Counted from the first letter of the stretch, positions 34,262 through 44,345 are shown. The stretch is 64,000 bases of DNA from Phocaeicola vulgatus ATCC 8482 (GCF_000012825.1 NC_009614.1:2666001-2730000), one strand, 5' to 3'. Notes: generated by a model not told the origin, from the sequence alone. A program made the numbers and translations.

Positions 34262-37200
34262 ATGGGAATAAGAAAAAAATGTTTGATCATTACATTATTA
34301 TGCTTTTCTAGTCTGATGCATGCAAGTGAATTCATGTTTAAACATTTGGAGGTGAAAGATGGTCTGTCAAACAATCAAGTCCTTGATATATTTAAAGATT
34401 CCGAAGGTTTTATGTGGTTTGCCACAGCTTCCGGTTTAAATCGGTATGACGGGTGCCAGATGACTTTGTTTCGTAGTAATAATGCTGATCCGGCTTCTTT
34501 ACCTGATAATTATATCAAAAGCATACAAGAAGATTATAAAGGAAATTTATGGATTCTTACCGGTGTGGGTTATGTCATTTACAACTCGGAATCAGAAACA
34601 TTTGATAGGGAGGTGCATGCATGGCTATGTGAAGTCGGTATTGACGGAACTCCAGCATTAGTATATATAGACCATAATAAAAATATGTGGTTTTATATAA
34701 AAGGAAAAGGCTGTTATTTGTACATTCCGGAATCTCAATTACTGTATCCGCTTTTGTTTGATACTCATCAGTTGCCAGAAGGTGATATTACGGACATTGT
34801 AGAATGTAGCAAGGGAATCTTGTTGGTATATAATACCGGAAGACTTGTTTGTTTGGATACTCGGACAAATGAGATTAAATGGCAGCAGGATGATTTGGTT
34901 GGGGAATTGGGAACTGACAAGCAGGGAATTTTCACTCTGTTTGTAGATCGTGATAATGATATATGGATGTACAGTCCGCTTGGAATATGGGTTTATAATC
35001 CGGAACAGGAAAAGTGGCTGTCTTGGCTGACAAATATTATCAAGCGTCGGTCTCATAACATGGTCCGTGCTGTATCACAGGATAAGCAGGGGCGTATATG
35101 GATAGGAACAGATCAGGATGGCATTGATATATTGGATAAGAAGACAGGGGAAGTGAGGCAGTTGCGGAACAAGACAGGTGATGAACGTAGTTTGCAAAAT
35201 AATACAGTAATGGTTCTATACGAGGATTCCAGTGAAACTATGTGGGTGGGGACTTATAAAAAAGGAATTTCCTATTTTAATGAGTGTGCTTTTAAATTTG
35301 GTGCAGAGTATATAGGAGATATTAGTTGCATTGAAGAAGACAAAGAGGGGTATGTGTGGCTGGGTACCAACGATGTCGGTATCATATATTGGAATTCCGT
35401 GACTGGCAACCGGGCTGCTTTTCCACAGAAAGGTATGGATAAACTCACTACTGATGCTATTGTTTGCATTTTGAAAGCCGGTGATGGGAAACTTTGGATT
35501 GGTACTTTTGGGGGAGGCTTGATTTGTTATGATAACGGTCGTATTATTCATTATAAAAAAAACATACCGGAACGGCAAAATTCTTTGGCTCATAATAATG
35601 TATTGGCTTTGGCTGAAGATAAGCAGGGGATTATATGGATAGGTACATTGGGTGGGGGAGTGCAGAGTTTGAATCCCAAGACGGGTTTGTTCACCACTTA
35701 TAATACAACTTCGGCCGGCTTGATATCCGATTATGTTTCCTCTTTGTGTATGGGAAAAGAGGGCTCTTTGTGGATTGGTACCGCTCAGGGACTTTCGGAA
35801 TTGGATATTGAAACTAAAAAAGTGGTTAATCTGGAAGGTACTAAATCTGGTAAGGAATATTTTTCTGATCAGAATATAAGTCAGGTGTATGAGGATAGCC
35901 GTGGATTGATATGGATTGGTACATGTGAGGGGCTGAATGTTTATAATCCCAAAACGGATGAACTGATTATATTAGGAGTGGAGCAAGGAGTTTCCAGCCC
36001 TATCATTTCTGGAATAGTAGAAGATGGTAATGAAAATATATGGGTGACTACAGCACGTGGAATAACTAATGTCATACCGGCAGTAGATTTAAAAACAGGG
36101 CGCTATATTTTTCATAGTTGTGTTTATGATGACAAAGATGGTTTGCAAAATAGTGGGTTCAACCTGCGTTCCATTAAAAAATTGTCTTCTGGAGAAATTC
36201 TTATGGGAGGGCTGTATGGTATTAACCGCTTCCGTCCGGATGATATAAAATACAATAAAAAACGTCCCAGCGTGATGTTTACCCGTTTGTTCTTGTTCAA
36301 TGAAGAAGTAGGGGTGGGTGAGGAATATGAAGGTAGGGTGATTTTGGATAAGGCGTTGAACAAGGTAGATCAGATAAAATTGAGTTATGAACAGAATATG
36401 TTCAGTGTACAATTTGCTTCTGATAACTATATTTTGCCGGAAAAAACGGAGTATGCTTATAAACTGGAAGGTTTCAATGAGGGTTGGATGACTACTGCCT
36501 TTGGCAAAGTGACTTATACTAATCTAGCTCCCGGAACTTATATGCTGAAGGTGAAAGCAGTCAACAGTGACGGATATGGTGGAGATGAAGAAGCTTCATT
36601 GAAAATTGTTATCTATCCTCCTTTTTGGCGTTCCGTTTGGGCATATGTTGTTTATAGCCTTTTGTTGGTTGCTGTATTGATATTGGGACGCTATTGGATT
36701 CTGCGTGGAGAACGGGATAAATTTAAAAAACAGCAAATAAAGCAAGAAATAGAGAGGAATCAGGAGAAGGCAGATATGAAATTGAAGTTCTTCACTCATG
36801 TCGGCCACGAATTACGTACTCCGCTCACTCTTATTATCTCACCGTTGGAAACGCTGATGAAGGAATATCAATCGGATGCTGCTCTGATGGATAAATTGAA
36901 TATAGTGCAACGCAATGCATTAAGGTTGTTGAATCTTGTAAATCAGTTGTTGGATTTTAGGAAAATTGATGTGAATGGATATTATTTAAGTCTGTCTGAT
37001 GATGATATCATCTCTTGTATTCATACGATTTGTGATTCTTTTATCTCTTTGTCTGAAAAGAAAGATATTTCTCTCATTTTTCATTCAGCAGTTCCTTCGT
37101 TGAATATGTTGTTTGATGGGGATAAAATGAGGGAAGTGATGATGAATCTGCTTTCCAATGCTTTAAAATTTACTTGCAATGGTGGACGAGTTGATGTGTC

Positions 37201-38221
37201 TGTCGGTTTAGTAGAAGGACAGGATTCTCGGGAAATGCTGGAAATCAGAGTGGTTGATACAGGTGTCGGCATTAAAGAAGAAAACAGAGAACGCATTTTC
37301 GAACGTTTTTATCAAGTGGATAATCCGGATATGAATATCTCAGATGGCGGAGGTGGTCTGAGTATTGTACGTGATTTTGTCACACTTCACGATGGCACGG
37401 TGAACGTAATGGATAATACTCCTGTCGGTTGTGTTTTTGTTATCCATATCCCGGTAAAGCGTTCCGAGAGTAAACCGACGAAGATAGAACAGGTGCAAGT
37501 TACAGATAAGCCGGTAGAAGACATTTCCACACTTCAGATTCCGGAGTTTTATATGGCGTCTAATGCCGGGGAGGAATCGGAAGAAGAACCAAACCATATA
37601 ATAACAATAGAAGGACTGGAGGAGGATATCCGAAGATTAGAATCTGGTAATACGGAAGAAATTGCAGAAGAAAAAAACATAGAAACAATCTCAGCCGTTG
37701 CTCCACAAAGAGCAACGGTGATTCAATTGATTGAGGGTGAGGATAATGAGATGATAACTCATATTATTCCACCGGAGGAGTTGCCGGAAATGGTGACTGC
37801 TGTTCCTGAAGAAAAAAGTGAACAGAAGTTGAAAACGGTTTGGAATCATGCTTATATTGATTTCAAACCTAGTGGGACTGCTATAACTTCGATGGATGAA
37901 AAACTGATAAATCATGCTGTGAAATATGTAGAAGACAATATTGCACGCAGTGATTTGTCTGTAGAAGAGTTAAGCAAGGAATTAGGGATGAGCCGCGTTC
38001 ATTTATATAAAAAGTTATTGGCTATTACCGGTAAGACTCCTATCGAGTTTATTCGTATAATTCGTTTACAGCGGGCTGCCCAATTACTCCGTGGAAGTCA
38101 ACAGAATATTTCGGAAATAGCCTATCAGGTGGGCTTTAATAATCCGAAATATTTCAGTCGGTATTTTAAGGAAGAATTTGGTATACTACCTTCGGCTTTT
38201 CAATATAGACAAGGCAGATAG
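34262..38221 (+). CDS. Hybrid sensor histidine kinase-AraC regulator lacking a receiver domain
   Basis: 1319 residues. Signal peptide 1-21; about 14 reg_prop beta-propeller repeats (to about 640, repeated DSEGFMWFATASGLNRYD-type units); Y_Y_Y domain (about 690-770); one membrane helix (about 790-808); HisKA with phospho-acceptor His849 in HVGHELRTPLTL; HATPase with N box (MMNLLSNALKF), G1 (VVDTGVGI) and G2 (DGGGGLSI), ending near 1066. In family members a receiver (REC) domain of about 115 residues comes next. Here residues 1068-1195 are instead an acidic, low-complexity linker with no DD/D/K receiver motifs, followed directly by the AraC HTH pair (from 1211; SVEELSKELGMSRVHLYKKLL). No SusC/SusD genes adjoin it, so its regulon is not evident. 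Confidence 0.88.
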   Translation: MGIRKKCLIITLLCFSSLMHASEFMFKHLEVKDGLSNNQVLDIFKDSEGFMWFATASGLNRYDGCQMTLFRSNNADPASLPDNYIKSIQEDYKGNLWILTGVGYVIYNSESETFDREVHAWLCEVGIDGTPALVYIDHNKNMWFYIKGKGCYLYIPESQLLYPLLFDTHQLPEGDITDIVECSKGILLVYNTGRLVCLDTRTNEIKWQQDDLVGELGTDKQGIFTLFVDRDNDIWMYSPLGIWVYNPEQEKWLSWLTNIIKRRSHNMVRAVSQDKQGRIWIGTDQDGIDILDKKTGEVRQLRNKTGDERSLQNNTVMVLYEDSSETMWVGTYKKGISYFNECAFKFGAEYIGDISCIEEDKEGYVWLGTNDVGIIYWNSVTGNRAAFPQKGMDKLTTDAIVCILKAGDGKLWIGTFGGGLICYDNGRIIHYKKNIPERQNSLAHNNVLALAEDKQGIIWIGTLGGGVQSLNPKTGLFTTYNTTSAGLISDYVSSLCMGKEGSLWIGTAQGLSELDIETKKVVNLEGTKSGKEYFSDQNISQVYEDSRGLIWIGTCEGLNVYNPKTDELIILGVEQGVSSPIISGIVEDGNENIWVTTARGITNVIPAVDLKTGRYIFHSCVYDDKDGLQNSGFNLRSIKKLSSGEILMGGLYGINRFRPDDIKYNKKRPSVMFTRLFLFNEEVGVGEEYEGRVILDKALNKVDQIKLSYEQNMFSVQFASDNYILPEKTEYAYKLEGFNEGWMTTAFGKVTYTNLAPGTYMLKVKAVNSDGYGGDEEASLKIVIYPPFWRSVWAYVVYSLLLVAVLILGRYWILRGERDKFKKQQIKQEIERNQEKADMKLKFFTHVGHELRTPLTLIISPLETLMKEYQSDAALMDKLNIVQRNALRLLNLVNQLLDFRKIDVNGYYLSLSDDDIISCIHTICDSFISLSEKKDISLIFHSAVPSLNMLFDGDKMREVMMNLLSNALKFTCNGGRVDVSVGLVEGQDSREMLEIRVVDTGVGIKEENRERIFERFYQVDNPDMNISDGGGGLSIVRDFVTLHDGTVNVMDNTPVGCVFVIHIPVKRSESKPTKIEQVQVTDKPVEDISTLQIPEFYMASNAGEESEEEPNHIITIEGLEEDIRRLESGNTEEIAEEKNIETISAVAPQRATVIQLIEGEDNEMITHIIPPEELPEMVTAVPEEKSEQKLKTVWNHAYIDFKPSGTAITSMDEKLINHAVKYVEDNIARSDLSVEELSKELGMSRVHLYKKLLAITGKTPIEFIRIIRLQRAAQLLRGSQQNISEIAYQVGFNNPKYFSRYFKEEFGILPSAFQYRQGR

Positions 38222-38370
38222 TTCTCAATATTTTATAGTGTCATTTAAAGTGTGTATCGGAGTTTCGTCAACAGACATACGTTCTGTAACAGATTTCATC
38301 TATGAGTAAAAACAATTCCATTTTATTATTGTTTTTATTAGTAATAGTCATACATTAAAACCAATATAGA

Positions 38371-38649
38371 ATGGAACATACAGTTATACATGACGAGAAA
38401 GTAGACCGTTTCGAAGTATTTGAATCGGGACAAATCGCCTATTTGCAATATGATGAAAAGAACGGAGTTTTGGATATCCTTCATACCATAGTTCCCCCAC
38501 AGTTGGAAGGGCAGGGAATAGCTCAGGCTTTGACCGAGGCCGCTGTGAGATATGCTTCGGTTGTAGGGCTTAAAATACGTCCTACTTGTTCTTTTGCAAA
38601 AATGTTTTTTACCCGGCATACCCAATATAAAGACATGTTGGTGGAGTGA
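38371..38649 (+). CDS. Small GNAT N-acetyltransferase (YjdJ-like)
   Basis: 92 residues with the short-GNAT pattern: IAYLQYDEKNGVLDILHTIVPPQLEGQGIAQALTEAAVRYA, containing the acetyl-CoA loop GQGIAQAL, and a late PTCSFAKMFF. It corresponds to the stand-alone GCN5-like domain family whose substrates are unknown. Its terminator at 38657-38693 is shared with the convergent desulfidase gene. Confidence 0.82.
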   Translation: MEHTVIHDEKVDRFEVFESGQIAYLQYDEKNGVLDILHTIVPPQLEGQGIAQALTEAAVRYASVVGLKIRPTCSFAKMFFTRHTQYKDMLVE

Positions 38650-38656
38650 GAAATAA

Positions 38657-38693
38657 AATCAGACACGGATTGTATAAAATGCCGTGTCTGATT
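38657..38693. terminator. Convergent bidirectional terminator
   Basis: AATCAGACACGG (38657-38668) and CCGTGTCTGATT (38682-38693), a perfect 12-bp stem, with CGTTTTT on the plus side and TTTATTTC on the minus side. It ends the GNAT gene and the desulfidase gene. Confidence 0.85.
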
Positions 38694-38723
38694 CGTTTTT
38701 AACTCTCTTATCTTTATATATAT

Positions 38724-40019
38724 TTAATCACATTGTTTGTGGGTCATAATATCCAATACTAGTTTATCGGTTTCATTCATGCCTTGTGAACCAATTCTGG
38801 TCAGGTTGCGGATGCTGCGGTCCACATCATTGTCAATGATACCTTCTACAGAAGATACACATTTATGTTCCATCGCTAATATAGCTGAAAATACAGCAGT
38901 AGAAACACCGCTGCTTAATTTCAGAGCACAACTGGGCTTGGCTCCGTCACAAATCATACCTGTCAGGTTAGCGATCATATTCTGTACGGCAAAAGTGATT
39001 TGCTCGTAAGTGCCTCCCATCAAATAAGTGATACCACAGCTGGAACCTGTTGCAGCCACTACACAGCCGCATAGTGCAGACAGACGTCCCAAGCTTTGTT
39101 TGATGTAAATCGCTGTCAGGTGGCTAAGTGTCAGTGCGCGGATCAATTCTTCTTCTGATTTATGGTTATCTTCGGCATAGACTACTACCGGTAAAGTAGC
39201 TGTAATTCCTTGGTTCCCACTTCCTGAATTGCTCATGACAGGAATCATAGCTCCCGCCATACGTGCATCGCAAGCTGCCGAGGTATAAGAAAGGATGTGG
39301 GTAAATGTATTACTTCCCAATATTTGTTCTTCGCTTTTGCTGCTTTTCAGAATCTTGCCTAATTCGTGACCGTAGTTTCCTTTGAAAGAACGTTCTGCCG
39401 CTGCTTTGTTCAAACGTTTGGTCTCAAGAATAAAACGAATTTCATCCAATGGTGTGGTGGTGGCAAAATCGTACACTTTCCGCAAGTTCAACTCCGGCTC
39501 TTTTGCATCCTCATTGCAGGTGGAGGTAGTTTGTTTGTTTAGTAAAACTTGGTTGTTTAGGGCCACATATATAAAATTGGTATGCCCGCAAGCAATAATG
39601 GCCGTCGCTGTATCACCATCAGCTTCACAGATAATTTCGATATATAACTTTTCTTCTATATTCTCTTTCAGCCCGATAGAGATAGCTTGTGAGTCAATTA
39701 GTTTTTTACCCTCTGCTACGGCGTCAGGAGTGCTGTCTTTTAAGACTTCCAATTGATATTCGGATTTTCCGATTAATGCCCCTAAGGCGATAGCGATAGG
39801 TAGCCCAATCATTCCTGTTCCCGGGATGCCTACTCCCATGGCGTTCTTAAGAATATTGGCGCTGAGTAAAGCTTTAATCCTTTCAGGTCTTTTACCTAGT
39901 GTTTCTGTTGCTTTTGCTACACAAAGGGCTACGGCTATGGGTTCTGTGCACCCGATAGCCGGAACGACCTCGCGATTTATAAGGGCAATGATTTGCTCTC
40001 TTTCTGGTTTGGCGATCAT
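38724..40019 (-). CDS. UPF0597/CyuA family: L-cysteine desulfidase or L-serine dehydratase-like Fe-S enzyme
   Basis: 431 residues. It carries the Fe-S cluster cysteines of the family in IGCTEPIAVAL, SAACDARMAGAMIPVMSNSGSGNQGI, ALCGCVVAATGSSCGI and CDGAKPSCALKLSSGVSTA. CyuA-type proteins degrade L-cysteine to pyruvate, sulfide and ammonia; the fold is shared with [4Fe-4S] serine dehydratases. It has no neighbouring transporter in this window, so the substrate is uncertain. Confidence 0.83.
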   Translation of the reverse strand: MIAKPEREQIIALINREVVPAIGCTEPIAVALCVAKATETLGKRPERIKALLSANILKNAMGVGIPGTGMIGLPIAIALGALIGKSEYQLEVLKDSTPDAVAEGKKLIDSQAISIGLKENIEEKLYIEIICEADGDTATAIIACGHTNFIYVALNNQVLLNKQTTSTCNEDAKEPELNLRKVYDFATTTPLDEIRFILETKRLNKAAAERSFKGNYGHELGKILKSSKSEEQILGSNTFTHILSYTSAACDARMAGAMIPVMSNSGSGNQGITATLPVVVYAEDNHKSEEELIRALTLSHLTAIYIKQSLGRLSALCGCVVAATGSSCGITYLMGGTYEQITFAVQNMIANLTGMICDGAKPSCALKLSSGVSTAVFSAILAMEHKCVSSVEGIIDNDVDRSIRNLTRIGSQGMNETDKLVLDIMTHKQCD

Positions 40020-40065
40020 AGTAGATAATTATTAAGGGGTCTTGCAAAAATCTTTTTGAAAGTGT

Positions 40066-40185
40066 GTCAAAACTCGGATAAAACTATCGTTTCGTTTGTC
40101 TTTTCCTTTTTGTTGATTTTCAGAATATTTTTCATTAAAGAATATTCTGAAAGAATAAAATGATAGGTTTATTTAGTTTTGACAC
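40066..40185. repeat. Inverted repeat with GTCAAAACT ends and nested palindrome
   Basis: Outer arms start GTGTCAAAACT (from 40064) and end AGTTTTGACAC (to 40185). They stay complementary, with mismatches, for about 28 bp (ATAAAaCTATC against GATAGgTTTAT). An inner stem CAGAATATT/AATATTCTG lies at 40121-40149. A partial extra copy (ACTTTTGACACAC) follows at about 40192. It shares its GTCAAAACT termini with 18105-18173 and likewise lies between two minus-strand genes. Confidence 0.5.
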
Positions 40186-40210
40186 TCCTTCGACTTTTGA
40201 CACACTTTGG

Positions 40211-42244
40211 TTATTTTTTATAGTTTTGTAATCCGGTCTGGAGGAAATCAACATATTTGTCTATATCCTCATCATATGAATATGATTTATTCAACGGTTT
40301 TCCCTCATTGTCAATCAATACATAGAAAGGTTGTGCATTGGCACCGAATTTAGAGCGTTGCAGGTAACTCCATTTATCACCGATCGTGCGTAGTGTACGT
40401 TCCTTACCGTTCTCCATCACTTTGATGTGTTCGGGCAATGGAGTTTTGTTATCAACGAACAATGTAATCAGTACATAGTCCTCAGTCATCAACTTGTTTA
40501 CTTTCGGATCAGTCCATACAGCAGCTTCCATTTTACGGCAATTTACACATCCGTAACCTGTAAAGTCAAGCATTACCGGTTTTCCGGTACGTTTTGCATA
40601 TTCCATACCGGCATCGTAGTCATCAAACTGCGCATGTACTTCATTGGTGTATAAGTTGAAGTCTTGTGTATTCATGGGAGGAGCAAATGCGCTGACAGCT
40701 TTCAAAGGAGCACCCCATAAGCCCGGTACCATATATACAGCAAATGCAAGTGAGATAAGAGCCATAAAAAAACGGGCAACACCTACTTTATCATCATCAT
40801 CATCGTGAGGGAATTTGATCTTACCCAGCAAATAGAAGCCTAGCAAAGCGAAAATCACAATCCACAAAGCAAGGAATGTTTCACGGTCTAGAATTCCCCA
40901 TCCATAAGCCAAGTCAGCAACCGACAGGAATTTCAAAGCAAATGCGAGCTCAAGGAAACCTAATACTACTTTAATTACATTCATCCAACCACCGGATTTA
41001 GGCATGGATTTCAGCCAAGACGGGAACATGGCAAACAGTGTGAATGGCAACGCTAATGCAAGAGCAAAACCTAACATGCCGATAGCAGGGGCAACTACAC
41101 TACCTGTAGTGGAAACTTCTACCAACAAAAAGCCGATGATAGGACCTGTGCATGAGAATGAAACCAAAGATAGGGTGAATGCCATCAGGAAGATACTTAA
41201 CAAACCACTGGTCTGTTCCGCTTTACTGTCTACTGCATTGCTCCATTTTGAAGGAAGAGTAAGTTCGAATGCTCCAAAGAAAGAGGCTGCAAACACAATT
41301 AGCATCAAGCAGAAGAATATGTTAAAAATAGCATTTGTGGAAAGTGCATTCAAGGCACTGGCACCGAATATCAAGGTTATGGCAAGACCTAATAATACAT
41401 AGATCACTACGATAGAAGCACCATATGTCCATGCATCACGGATTCCTTTCTTTTTGTCTTTGCTACGTTTTAAAAAGAAACTTACCGTCATTGGGATGAT
41501 AGGCCATACACAGGGCGTAAATAAGGCAAGTAATCCACCGATAAACCCGGCAAAGAAGATGTAAATCCATGAACGGTCTTGTTGTGATGTCGTTTCGCCA
41601 AATGCGTTCAGCTCTTGGATAACCGGAGTCCAATAATCTTGGACAGCAGTGTCATTGCCGATCAGGGCGGCAGTTGTAGCACTATCTGTTGCGGTAGTTG
41701 CAGTAGCTGTTTCCGCTACAGGAACTTCCGTTATGGCTGTTTCTGTTTTTGCAGGTTCAGTAGTCTTGCTTGTAGTGGCAGCGGCAACTCCTTTTCCGGA
41801 GAAAGAGAAAGAAACTTCAGTAGGAGGCAGACAGTTTTCATCGTTGCAGGCACCGAATTCCATATAACCTTCTATCATATAGGTAGCGCCCGTTATTTTT
41901 AGTTTCTGAATGAAAATGGCAGTGTTCTCAAAGTAACGTAATTTCATTTCAAACACCTTGTCGAAGTTTTCAATTTCTTTACCTTGTGGAGTGAGCTTTC
42001 CTACTAATTCTACTCCTTCTATCTTGTCTACGTTGAAAGTTGCGGAGATAGGACCTCCCGAAGGAAGATCAGTGGAATAAACGTGCCATCCGGCATCAAT
42101 CTTACCAGTGAATACTATTTGTGCTTCCGTATCGGAAATCGTCTTTAACTCGGTTTTGAATTGTACCGGATCTTGAATCTGGGCAACTGCCGGAAGCAAT
42201 GCCATAACGATTAAGAGGCAACTTAAAAAAAACTTCTTTTTCAT
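40211..42244 (-). CDS. Thiol:disulfide interchange protein DsbD-like
   Basis: 677 residues. Signal peptide 1-21; an N-terminal immunoglobulin-like periplasmic domain (about 22-160, with CNDENCLPP carrying the Cys pair); a Thr/Ala-rich linker; eight or so membrane helices (about 225-500) with the core Cys residues in FTPCVWPIIPM and SFSCTGPIIG; and a C-terminal thioredoxin domain with GYGCVNCRKME. It carries electrons from cytoplasmic thioredoxin to periplasmic thiols. The CVNC active site and three-domain layout match DsbD well. Confidence 0.9.
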   Translation of the reverse strand: MKKKFFLSCLLIVMALLPAVAQIQDPVQFKTELKTISDTEAQIVFTGKIDAGWHVYSTDLPSGGPISATFNVDKIEGVELVGKLTPQGKEIENFDKVFEMKLRYFENTAIFIQKLKITGATYMIEGYMEFGACNDENCLPPTEVSFSFSGKGVAAATTSKTTEPAKTETAITEVPVAETATATTATDSATTAALIGNDTAVQDYWTPVIQELNAFGETTSQQDRSWIYIFFAGFIGGLLALFTPCVWPIIPMTVSFFLKRSKDKKKGIRDAWTYGASIVVIYVLLGLAITLIFGASALNALSTNAIFNIFFCLMLIVFAASFFGAFELTLPSKWSNAVDSKAEQTSGLLSIFLMAFTLSLVSFSCTGPIIGFLLVEVSTTGSVVAPAIGMLGFALALALPFTLFAMFPSWLKSMPKSGGWMNVIKVVLGFLELAFALKFLSVADLAYGWGILDRETFLALWIVIFALLGFYLLGKIKFPHDDDDDKVGVARFFMALISLAFAVYMVPGLWGAPLKAVSAFAPPMNTQDFNLYTNEVHAQFDDYDAGMEYAKRTGKPVMLDFTGYGCVNCRKMEAAVWTDPKVNKLMTEDYVLITLFVDNKTPLPEHIKVMENGKERTLRTIGDKWSYLQRSKFGANAQPFYVLIDNEGKPLNKSYSYDEDIDKYVDFLQTGLQNYKK

Positions 42245-42360
42245 TACGTATTATTTAAATTTGGATTAATGTTCATACCGCAAAGTAAGGGATAATATCT
42301 TAGATATGCCTCTTTATACCTATATTAATATCGGCAATTGCTGTTTTCAGAATAAAAAAA

Positions 42361-42386
42361 AGAGCAAAAAGATAACCTATTGCTCT
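42361..42386 (-). terminator. Terminator overlapping the TPR-AraC gene's stop
   Basis: AGAGCAA (42361-42367) pairs with TTGCTCT (42380-42386). On the minus strand the stem is followed by TTTTTTTTATTC. The 3' end of the regulator gene forms one arm. Confidence 0.6.
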
Positions 42387-44128
42387 TTTTGAAGTTCCAT
42401 AACTTTGTTCCTATATTGGGAGGGAGTCATTCCCACTGAGGATTGGAAAAGGTTATAAAAGGTGGAAATGGAGTTAAATCCCAGCTCTGTAGAAATGGCT
42501 TTCAGCGGAGTTTCGTTATTGGGGTCGGATAATAGACGGATAGCTTCTTCAATACGGAAACGGTTTACATAATGAGTGAAGGATAGTTTGGATTGTTCAT
42601 TGATGATACGTGATAGATAAGTACGGTTAGTTCCTAATATTTCTGCTACTTTGTCTTTTGTTATAAAATTGTCTTTGTAAATTTTTTCTTCTCTCATAAT
42701 ACGCTCTAATGTACGGAAAAGTTCTAAACTTTTCTCGTCGGTGAGTGAGGAGGAAGCATATTTTTCGGAAGTAGAAACCATGGAGGGGGCATTGGTTTCC
42801 AATTCTTTTATACGGCGATGCAGTTCCGTTTCTCTTTTGATTGCTTCTTGATTTTGCTTGACTATACTTAAATAAAGTTTGTTTTTACGGTGGTAGAGGT
42901 AATAAAGCAATCCTAGAACAATCACAATGATAATAAGAATAAATGTCTGTTGTTGTATACGCTGTTCTTTCTGCATTACATCCAGTTTGCTTTGTTTTAT
43001 CAAATTTTCCTGCCGCTCAGAGTCGTATTTGAATCGCATTTCACTTAAATCTCTTTCTTTGTCCTTGTTGAAAAGACTGTCGTTTTCCAAACGGAATATT
43101 TTATAATATTTCAGTGCGTCATGATATTGGTGCAATTGCTCATAGCAGGTGGACAGATTTTCGTATAGTTCATTGCGATGGATGGCGTTGACGCGTGCAT
43201 AAGAAATAGCTATTCCTTGTTTTAACAATAAAATAGCTTCTGGTTGTTTGTTTTGCTGCATTAGTATACGTGCATATCCCAAATGGGCATAGACAATAGA
43301 GGAAGTTTGTGCCGCCTGTTTGTCCTTCATGGCTTTTTTGTAATATTCCAAGGCCTGGGCATATTCACCCATATCATATAATATATTGCCAAAGAGATTG
43401 TAGGTATGGGCTTGGTCGTAGAAATCATTTTCCAGCATCAATGTTTCGGCTTCATGTATATATTTCATTGCTTCCTCATTCTGTTTCATTAAAAAATACA
43501 TATAGGCAGAATTTACTGCACCGGAATAAATGATGTATGGATTACGCATACTGTGTCCTAATTCATAACATTCTAATGCGTATTTGATACCGGCTGTATC
43601 TTTTTTGAGGTAATAGATGTTTGCTAAATTGCCTAAAAGCAAAGCGTATTGTTGTTGGAAATTATTTTGTTGTGCCAACTGGATACCTTTATAAAGCCAT
43701 CGTATGGCACGGTAATAATCGGTTTCAATATTTGCAGAGTAGAGTCCGAGACTACCATAGACGGAACAAAGGGTGGAGTCATTATTCAGTTTGGTTGCTA
43801 GTTCAAGAGAAAGGTTCAAGTTTTTTTTGGCTATTTTTTCCCGTCCGCTCATCATTTGTGCTTGTGCTTGGTAGATATATGAATAGAGTTGGAGTAGAGG
43901 ATTTTTAGTCTTGTCCGCTACGTTTTTCATAATCTCGGCGTAAGTGATGGTTTTGGAATAATCTCCTTTATTTAAATAGTATTGGCATAGAAACTTTAAT
44001 GCATCCCCGTTATCAGGTTCTTTCCTAATGATCTCCAACTGTTTCTCAAGGATGACGGGGCGCTTTTGTGCATGTACACAAAAGGATATTCCCAAAAGTA
44101 ACAGTAAGAAAAGACATTTTAGTTTCAT
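42377..44128 (-). CDS. Membrane-anchored TPR protein with C-terminal AraC-type HTH
   Basis: 583 residues. Signal peptide (1-20, GISFCVHA); about seven tetratricopeptide repeats in the periplasm (30-370); one membrane helix near 400 (FILIIIVIVLGLLYYLYH); a short cytoplasmic coiled coil; then an AraC-type double HTH from about 480 (FITKDKVAEILGTNRTYLSRIINEQSKLSFTHYVNRFRIEEAIRLL). It is a one-component trans-membrane regulator common in Bacteroides; ligand and targets unknown. It lies just downstream of DsbD's start side with a terminator between, so it is separately expressed. Confidence 0.83.
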   Translation of the reverse strand: MKLKCLFLLLLLGISFCVHAQKRPVILEKQLEIIRKEPDNGDALKFLCQYYLNKGDYSKTITYAEIMKNVADKTKNPLLQLYSYIYQAQAQMMSGREKIAKKNLNLSLELATKLNNDSTLCSVYGSLGLYSANIETDYYRAIRWLYKGIQLAQQNNFQQQYALLLGNLANIYYLKKDTAGIKYALECYELGHSMRNPYIIYSGAVNSAYMYFLMKQNEEAMKYIHEAETLMLENDFYDQAHTYNLFGNILYDMGEYAQALEYYKKAMKDKQAAQTSSIVYAHLGYARILMQQNKQPEAILLLKQGIAISYARVNAIHRNELYENLSTCYEQLHQYHDALKYYKIFRLENDSLFNKDKERDLSEMRFKYDSERQENLIKQSKLDVMQKEQRIQQQTFILIIIVIVLGLLYYLYHRKNKLYLSIVKQNQEAIKRETELHRRIKELETNAPSMVSTSEKYASSSLTDEKSLELFRTLERIMREEKIYKDNFITKDKVAEILGTNRTYLSRIINEQSKLSFTHYVNRFRIEEAIRLLSDPNNETPLKAISTELGFNSISTFYNLFQSSVGMTPSQYRNKVMELQKEQ

Positions 44129-44260
44129 ATGCTTTTTTTCGGTTGAGAGTGCAAATATAATAAAACCTTTAATTTTTCTTGTTCAAAAGTCTTGCATATT
44201 TAAAATAAAGTCGTACCTTTGCAACGCTTTCAACAAAAAGCACTTCTGAAAGGAAGTTTT

Positions 44261-44345
44261 GGAGAGGTGGCAGAGTGGTCGATTGCGGCGGTCTTGAAAA
44301 CCGTTGTACCGCGAGGTACCCGGGGTTCGAATCCCTGTCTCTCCG
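44261..44345 (+). tRNA. tRNA-Ser (UGA anticodon), element insertion site
   Basis: 85-nt class II cloverleaf with acceptor GGAGAGG/TCTCTCC, anticodon loop CTTGAAAA (TGA), a variable arm TGTACCGCGAGGTACC-like, and T arm GGGTTCGAATCCC. The 3' CCA is not encoded. It lies 240 bp from an integrase gene reading away from it, the usual arrangement of a tRNA-targeting element whose left end sits at the tRNA 3' end. Confidence 0.95.
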
